Shown in pieces: positions 33,619 to 37,122 of a DNA stretch of 37,122 bases (position 1 is its first letter; each line of letters opens with the position of its first letter). The stretch lies in assembly GCA_017462965.1 (NCBI GenBank), contig JAFTQC010000063.1, positions 1-37,122 on the forward strand. The letters run 5' to 3'. A model generated the notes under the pieces. It saw nothing but the letters and a program-made list of their open reading frames with translations. It was not told the origin of the DNA and made no database searches. The stretch comes from Clostridia bacterium. Lineage in GTDB: Bacteria > Bacillota > Clostridia > TANB77 > UBA1234. The position numbers and the translations under genes were made by a program.

Positions 33619-34195
33619 TAGCCATTTCTAAAACTCTCAATAAATGATTCGATTCATAATCATAGCTATCTATTCTATCTTCAACTGATGCAGCTTCACC
33701 ACCATGATATATTCTATATAATTCTCCAGAAGACGCAGCCTCATCTCTTGTTAATCTCATTTTTGAACCAAAAGAATCATCAGCAGTTGTAATAAAGGTT
33801 GCATTATTCATTTGATTTATGGCTTCAAGAATTATAATTCCGTTAATTTCTATTGCAACATATTTAGTTTTTCCACCTGAAAAAACATTTTTATCCGCAT
33901 CTATCCCATTATTCTTTGCTCCACCTGTTGAAAATATATTAGAATTAATTCTAGGGCTATTTTTTAATCTAGGATCATTCAATTTATCTACTATTTTAAT
34001 AACCATAGCTTCTTCTAATTCTTGTTTTTCTTCATCAGATAATTTTCTACCACCTCTATATGAATGTCTTAAAAAACCTCCTATAATACGCTCTTGCTCA
34101 GCTTTAGGTAAAACTTCTAAATCTTCAACTTGTAAATAATTTAATTCTTCATAGTCTTTTATTATTTTTTGACTTTCTTTATTAAAAAATCTCAT
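33569..34195 (-). CDS. Unknown protein, first gene of the giant-protein cluster
   Basis: The 208-residue frame starts at an ATG with a good ribosome site (GGGAGGA). It reads as a soluble protein: a helical N-terminus (ESQKIIKDYEELNYLQVEDL), then a Gly/Asn-rich stretch (FSTGGAKNNGIDADKNVFSG), a beta-like segment KYVAIEINGIIILEAINQM, and FGSKMRLTRDEAASSGELYR near the end. The last 16 codons overlap the next ORF in the +1 frame. A single-base shift there would join them into one protein of about 320 residues. I do not recognise the family. It heads the minus-strand cluster that ends at 28936, and the 6S RNA gene lies just upstream. Confidence 0.72.
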   Translation of the reverse strand: MRFFNKESQKIIKDYEELNYLQVEDLEVLPKAEQERIIGGFLRHSYRGGRKLSDEEKQELEEAMVIKIVDKLNDPRLKNSPRINSNIFSTGGAKNNGIDADKNVFSGGKTKYVAIEINGIIILEAINQMNNATFITTADDSFGSKMRLTRDEAASSGELYRIYHGGEAASVEDRIDSYDYESNHLLRVLEMAIVDPERLLRMCKSSEC

Positions 34196-34330
34196 AAATT
34201 CCTCCCAAAACCCTTTTCTTTTATTGTATCATAACTGAGTTAAATATCAATAAATTTACCGGATATCACTAAATACAATTTGCTCAATTTACCATATTAA
34301 ATTATTTATAAATAAAACACTTAAAAATTC
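34196..34330. other. AT-rich gap between the unknown cluster and 6S RNA
   Basis: About 135 bases upstream of the ORF at 33569-34195. It presumably holds the promoter of the cluster, but I see no convincing consensus pair. There are no repeats or ORFs. Confidence 0.4.
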
Positions 34331-34332
34331 AC

Positions 34333-34367
34333 AAAAAAACATGACTATGTATTTCTACACAGTCATG
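34333..34367 (-). terminator. terminator of 6S RNA
   Basis: Eleven-base arms (34340-34350, 34357-34367) with one mismatch or wobble form a stem with a 6-base loop, followed on the minus strand by seven T. It begins about 15 bases beyond the predicted 6S RNA 3' end. Confidence 0.9.
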
Positions 34368-34381
34368 CATTAAAACAAAAT

Positions 34382-34577
34382 AAAAGTCCCCACATAAGCC
34401 GTCATTAATGAGCGAATTTAAGAGCCCTGTCTCCGACAGGTGGGTGTTTTCTTAAACGTTTACGGGCTTCTCAAGCGGATAAATGGTTGAGCATGCACAC
34501 AGCGCTTAAAGTACCAAACTCCCTCATATTTAGTGTTGGTTCTAAATAAAACTCATCGTGTCGTACCCTGTAGGGTT
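34382..34577 (-). ncRNA. ssrS: 6S RNA
   Basis: Non-coding RNA that mimics an open promoter and sequesters vegetative RNA polymerase. The minus-strand sequence has GTGTGCATGCTCAACC, then CGCTTGAGAAGCCCGTAAACG, with AAAACACCCACCTGTCGG further on. This lines up with the E. coli 6S segment GGTGAGCATGCTCGG, GTCCGAGAAGCC and ACATTCACCTTG in the same order. The ends pair (CCCTACA near 34574 with TGTGGGG near 34393), giving the closing stem of a rod-like RNA of about 190 bases. A promoter and a strong terminator bracket it. Exact ends are approximate. Confidence 0.82.
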
Positions 34578-34583
34578 ATTCTT

Positions 34584-34612
34584 ATTATAGCACAAAAAGT
34601 TTCTGTTGGAAA
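34584..34612 (-). promoter_or_regulatory. 6S RNA promoter
   Basis: Perfect TATAAT (34584-34589) on the minus strand, with TTTCCA (34607-34612) after a 17-base spacer. The start point would be near 34577. Confidence 0.7.
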
Positions 34613-34666
34613 TAGTTTTAAACGTAAATTTTTGACATTTTTTACATTATTTTTCAAGTAAGCTAA

Positions 34667-35143
34667 TTATCTACTTTTCCTGATTTTATCTTCAGCTATC
34701 AGATACTCTAAAAATGCCATTGCTCCCTCTGAAATATCATTATATGCAGTCTCAAAATTGCCTGTGTACCAAGGATCTGATATATCTCTAGGCGAATTAG
34801 AATAATCTAAAATTCTATGGATTTTATTTTCCGAATCTTGTTTCACAATCCTTAAAATATTTGAAATATTTCTATCTTCCATCGCCAATATATAATCATA
34901 TTTTTCATAATCTTGAGCTGTTATTTGTCTAGCCTTATGATTATCAAATTTTATCCCTTTTTCTCTTAATTTAGAGGCCGCATGTTGATAAATTCCATTT
35001 CCTACTTCCTCATTTGAAGTTGCAGCTGAATCAACTATTATTTGGTTTTCTAAATCGTTTTTTTCTATTAAATCTTTAAAAATATATTTAGCCATTGGCG
35101 AACGACAAATGTTGCCAAGACATACAAACAAAACTTTTATCAT
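34667..35143 (-). CDS. Low-molecular-weight protein tyrosine (or arginine) phosphatase
   Basis: Cytosolic phosphatase of 158 residues. The catalytic P-loop CLGNICRSP (Cys-X5-Arg) is at the N-terminus, and the general-acid loop DPWYTGNFETAY is near the C-terminus. Members act on phosphotyrosine in capsule/exopolysaccharide kinase systems or, as YwlE in Bacillus, on phosphoarginine; the sequence alone does not decide. GAGGGGAT precedes the ATG. It is 12 bases downstream of the acyltransferase gene, so it is co-transcribed with a putative envelope-modifying enzyme. Confidence 0.94.
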   Translation of the reverse strand: MIKVLFVCLGNICRSPMAKYIFKDLIEKNDLENQIIVDSAATSNEEVGNGIYQHAASKLREKGIKFDNHKARQITAQDYEKYDYILAMEDRNISNILRIVKQDSENKIHRILDYSNSPRDISDPWYTGNFETAYNDISEGAMAFLEYLIAEDKIRKSR

Positions 35144-35155
35144 ACTATCCCCTCA

Positions 35156-36232
35156 TCACTCACAATCAATTTTCAACTTTATCTTATCAAATTTATCGTC
35201 GAAAATCTTTTTTAATAATAAAATTCTAATTGATTCTATCATTATGCAAATCACATATATACCCAAAACAGTAACTAATAGATTTAATAGCATCCACCCG
35301 CTATTCCAATATTGATTGGTATGAAATACTATTCTATACAACTTTTGTGATATAAATGAATTTTCGTGAATAATATATACACTAAATGCAAAAGTTGAAA
35401 GTTTATTAATAACTTTATTATTTTTAATATTTATAGATTTGAATATTTCAAATAAAGCTATACTACCTATTAAATTAAAAATGGTTGCATATGCCCAAGC
35501 CCTTCCTGTTATGAAACTATATGCCATAGTTATCATTGTACAAAGCAAATATACGCATAAACTTTTTTTCTTTGAAATATATTCATTTCTATGTAGTTTT
35601 ATATACGCACCAACCATGTAAAGATTAACAAAATTGATTATCCCATACCCTCCATCGGCAATAGTTGCTTTTGTAAAGAAAGTATGCCATAGATAAAAGC
35701 ATAGTGCATTAATTATTAATAATATTTCAAACTGTTTTTTAGATAGTGAATTTATCAGTTTATTTATATACGGTATAAATAAATATAAAATACAGTAATT
35801 TACAACAAACCATCTACTAAAAACTGTAGTAACCAACTTTTCAAAAAGCGAAAAATTCACTTCTGGCTTACTAATGAAAATATCTATTCCAGAAATAATA
35901 ATCCCATAAAATATAGACAAAGCGTATAATTTCATAGCTTTAGAACTCTGTATACTTGTTTTCTTACATGAAAAATATCCAGTAATAATTATAAACACAT
36001 TTACAGCAACAATGCATAAAGCTTCAATAAAATGTGATACATAGTAATTAAAAGAATTCTTTTCAACTTCTCCTAATAAGCCTCCCATGCCAGAATTAAA
36101 ATAGTGTAAAATTATAATCATCACAGTAAGCACAATTTTTAACAATTCAAAATTTGAATAACGATTTTCATGAACTTTATCTTTATTCGTAGTAATCAAT
36201 TTATTTTCATTTTTAGTTAATACCATATTCAT
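35156..36232 (-). CDS. Membrane acyltransferase, family 3 (OatA/OAC-like)
   Basis: A 358-residue integral membrane protein with about ten hydrophobic segments. It opens with NFELLKIVLTVMIIILHYFN, the usual start of acyltransferase-3 proteins with a His in the first helix, followed by VNVFIIITGYFSCKK. Later motifs include SRWFVVNYCILYLFIPYINK and FAFSVYIIHENSFI. Such enzymes O-acetylate cell-surface sugars, peptidoglycan or exopolysaccharide. There is no extracellular SGNH domain, so it is the single-domain type. It lies between the CYTH gene (28 bases upstream) and the phosphatase gene. The substrate is unknown. Confidence 0.9.
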   Translation of the reverse strand: MNMVLTKNENKLITTNKDKVHENRYSNFELLKIVLTVMIIILHYFNSGMGGLLGEVEKNSFNYYVSHFIEALCIVAVNVFIIITGYFSCKKTSIQSSKAMKLYALSIFYGIIISGIDIFISKPEVNFSLFEKLVTTVFSRWFVVNYCILYLFIPYINKLINSLSKKQFEILLIINALCFYLWHTFFTKATIADGGYGIINFVNLYMVGAYIKLHRNEYISKKKSLCVYLLCTMITMAYSFITGRAWAYATIFNLIGSIALFEIFKSINIKNNKVINKLSTFAFSVYIIHENSFISQKLYRIVFHTNQYWNSGWMLLNLLVTVLGIYVICIMIESIRILLLKKIFDDKFDKIKLKIDCE

Positions 36233-36260
36233 TGTCCTACTTCCCTTTCTATAGCACTTT

Positions 36261-36890
36261 TTAGAACTCTAAATTGTTATTTGGAATACCATATCTAGCC
36301 AAATAACCATTTTTATAGTTTACGTCGCCCGTAACTTCTTTTATTACCCATTCTGGAGTTTTAAAATTTAGAGCTTCTTCTTGATTTTCAAATTCTATTT
36401 CCATGTATGCTAATCCTTCTAATTGTTCTTCAAAAATATCAATTGCTATCAAATAATCTCCATCCAATAGTTGATATCTTGTCTTATAAACAGTATTCCC
36501 TTCTTTTTTTGCAACTAAATTTTCATATTCTTCTTTAGTAATATTTTTCTCCATTTCATCTCTAGTCATTCCATCTGAGGTCATATTTGTTTTTACTGCA
36601 AAAGAATATTGTTGACCATCGTTTATTTTTCTTACTCTAATTTCTGGCGAAAAACATATATACGTTTGTTCTATCTTCAAAACTTCTGCACCGCTCAAAT
36701 CATATCCTATATTATCTTTATCAATTACCCATTTACGTTCTATTTCAAGATCATCCGACAGAATGCGATTAATTTCACTTACGTAATTGATTTTTTCCAC
36801 TATTTTATCTTTAAATGTAACATATAAAAAAGCAAGTATTAATACAGAAAATGTTATTAATAAAATCCATTTTATATTTTCTTTTTTCAT
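36261..36890 (-). CDS. Membrane-anchored CYTH domain protein
   Basis: The start is set at 36890 (MKKENIKW), after GGGGGTGA. The longer open frame would run through the tRNA-Tyr gene and is rejected. The 209-residue protein has one N-terminal membrane helix (about residues 7-24) and a CYTH-type triphosphate tunnel domain with the signature EIERKW, then EIRVRKINDG, YSFAVKTN and GLAYMEIEFEN. CYTH enzymes hydrolyse inorganic triphosphate or thiamine triphosphate, or make cAMP. Anchoring of the domain by a single helix is uncommon. It is the first gene of a three-gene set with the acyltransferase and phosphatase. Confidence 0.85.
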   Translation of the reverse strand: MKKENIKWILLITFSVLILAFLYVTFKDKIVEKINYVSEINRILSDDLEIERKWVIDKDNIGYDLSGAEVLKIEQTYICFSPEIRVRKINDGQQYSFAVKTNMTSDGMTRDEMEKNITKEEYENLVAKKEGNTVYKTRYQLLDGDYLIAIDIFEEQLEGLAYMEIEFENQEEALNFKTPEWVIKEVTGDVNYKNGYLARYGIPNNNLEF

Positions 36891-36970
36891 ATTAGAATTC
36901 ACCCCCAAATTATATAGATACATTATATCATAAAAAAAGAAAGAACCACATAAAGTGTGATTCTTTTCTA

Positions 36971-37055
<85 letters not shown>

Positions 37056-37073
37056 ATATATTAAGTTAATCAT

Positions 37074-37122
37074 TGGTGGAGATTCAGGGACTCGAACCCC
37101 GGACCGACCGGTTATGAGCCGG
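37074..37122 (-). tRNA. tRNA with CAT anticodon, probably elongator tRNA-Met (partial)
   Basis: The 3' part of a tRNA: anticodon arm CCGG-CTCATAA-CCGG, T-arm GGGGTTCGAGTCCC, acceptor 3' strand ending in ACCA. The 5' part lies beyond the window. The anticodon stem lacks the three G-C pairs of initiator tRNA, so it is elongator Met or the lysidine-modified Ile2 type. The gap to tRNA-Tyr is 18 bases, indicating a tRNA cluster. Confidence 0.85.

Overview
The window is low-GC, AT-rich DNA that reads as a chromosomal segment of an anaerobic, endospore-forming member of the Clostridia, probably an uncultured gut-type lineage. The evidence is the 5' end of a Firmicutes-type 16S rRNA gene, recA with a Gram-positive LexA (DinR) box, the sporulation genes spoVS and sigH, a SpoIIQ-like M23 protein, a glmS ribozyme, and a trimeric NAD-linked [FeFe] hydrogenase (hydABC). 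Most genes lie on the minus strand, co-oriented with the rRNA operon, which leaves the window at its left edge.

Layout, left to right. 1-660: 16S 5' end, its leader and two consensus promoters. 690-8557 (minus): scpA, a purine nucleoside phosphorylase and recX, then recA, an orphan oligopeptide-type binding protein, spoVS, ymdB and a hybrid histidine kinase. 8837-10546 (plus): a one-gene ABC exporter with degenerate ATPase motifs. 10615-13855: upp, a secreted NlpC/P60-like hydrolase, an RsmB/RsmF-type rRNA methyltransferase, a strongly promoted but frame-interrupted small plus-strand gene, and an unknown gene. The hydrolase and the unknown gene use codons unlike their neighbours. 13958-17214: SpoIIQ-like M23 peptidase, S-layer-homology protein, secreted zinc-metalloprotease-like protein. 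17287-21420: hydC-hydB-hydA. 21765-25806: glmS ribozyme, glmS, a stand-alone GlmU-type acetyltransferase and glmM, an operon for amino-sugar precursor supply. 25955-26745: tRNA-Thr and sigH. 26746-27535: a gene-poor stretch with a hairpin-plus-U-tract on the minus strand. 27536-28894: a secreted glycoside-hydrolase-like protein. 28936-34195: a four-ORF minus-strand cluster without recognisable function. Its members are a protein of about 1157 residues with pentapeptide-like and ankyrin-like parts, a small protein with mTERF-like repeats, and two overlapping ORFs that may be one frameshifted gene. 34382-37122: 6S RNA, a low-molecular-weight phosphatase, a membrane acyltransferase, a membrane-anchored CYTH protein, tRNA-Tyr and a partial CAU tRNA.

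The most unusual feature is a dispersed family of long inverted repeats, all intergenic, at 5858-5955, 10552-10605, 14867-14973, 21563-21725, 26039-26095 and 26832-26870. Three are perfect palindromes with 34-64 bp arms. All share GGGAC/GTCCC-containing modules, and two carry the same 26-base module with one difference. They look like non-autonomous REP/REPIN- or MITE-type elements; no transposase gene lies in the window. Next in interest are the 28936-34195 cluster and the interrupted small gene at 13162-13330.
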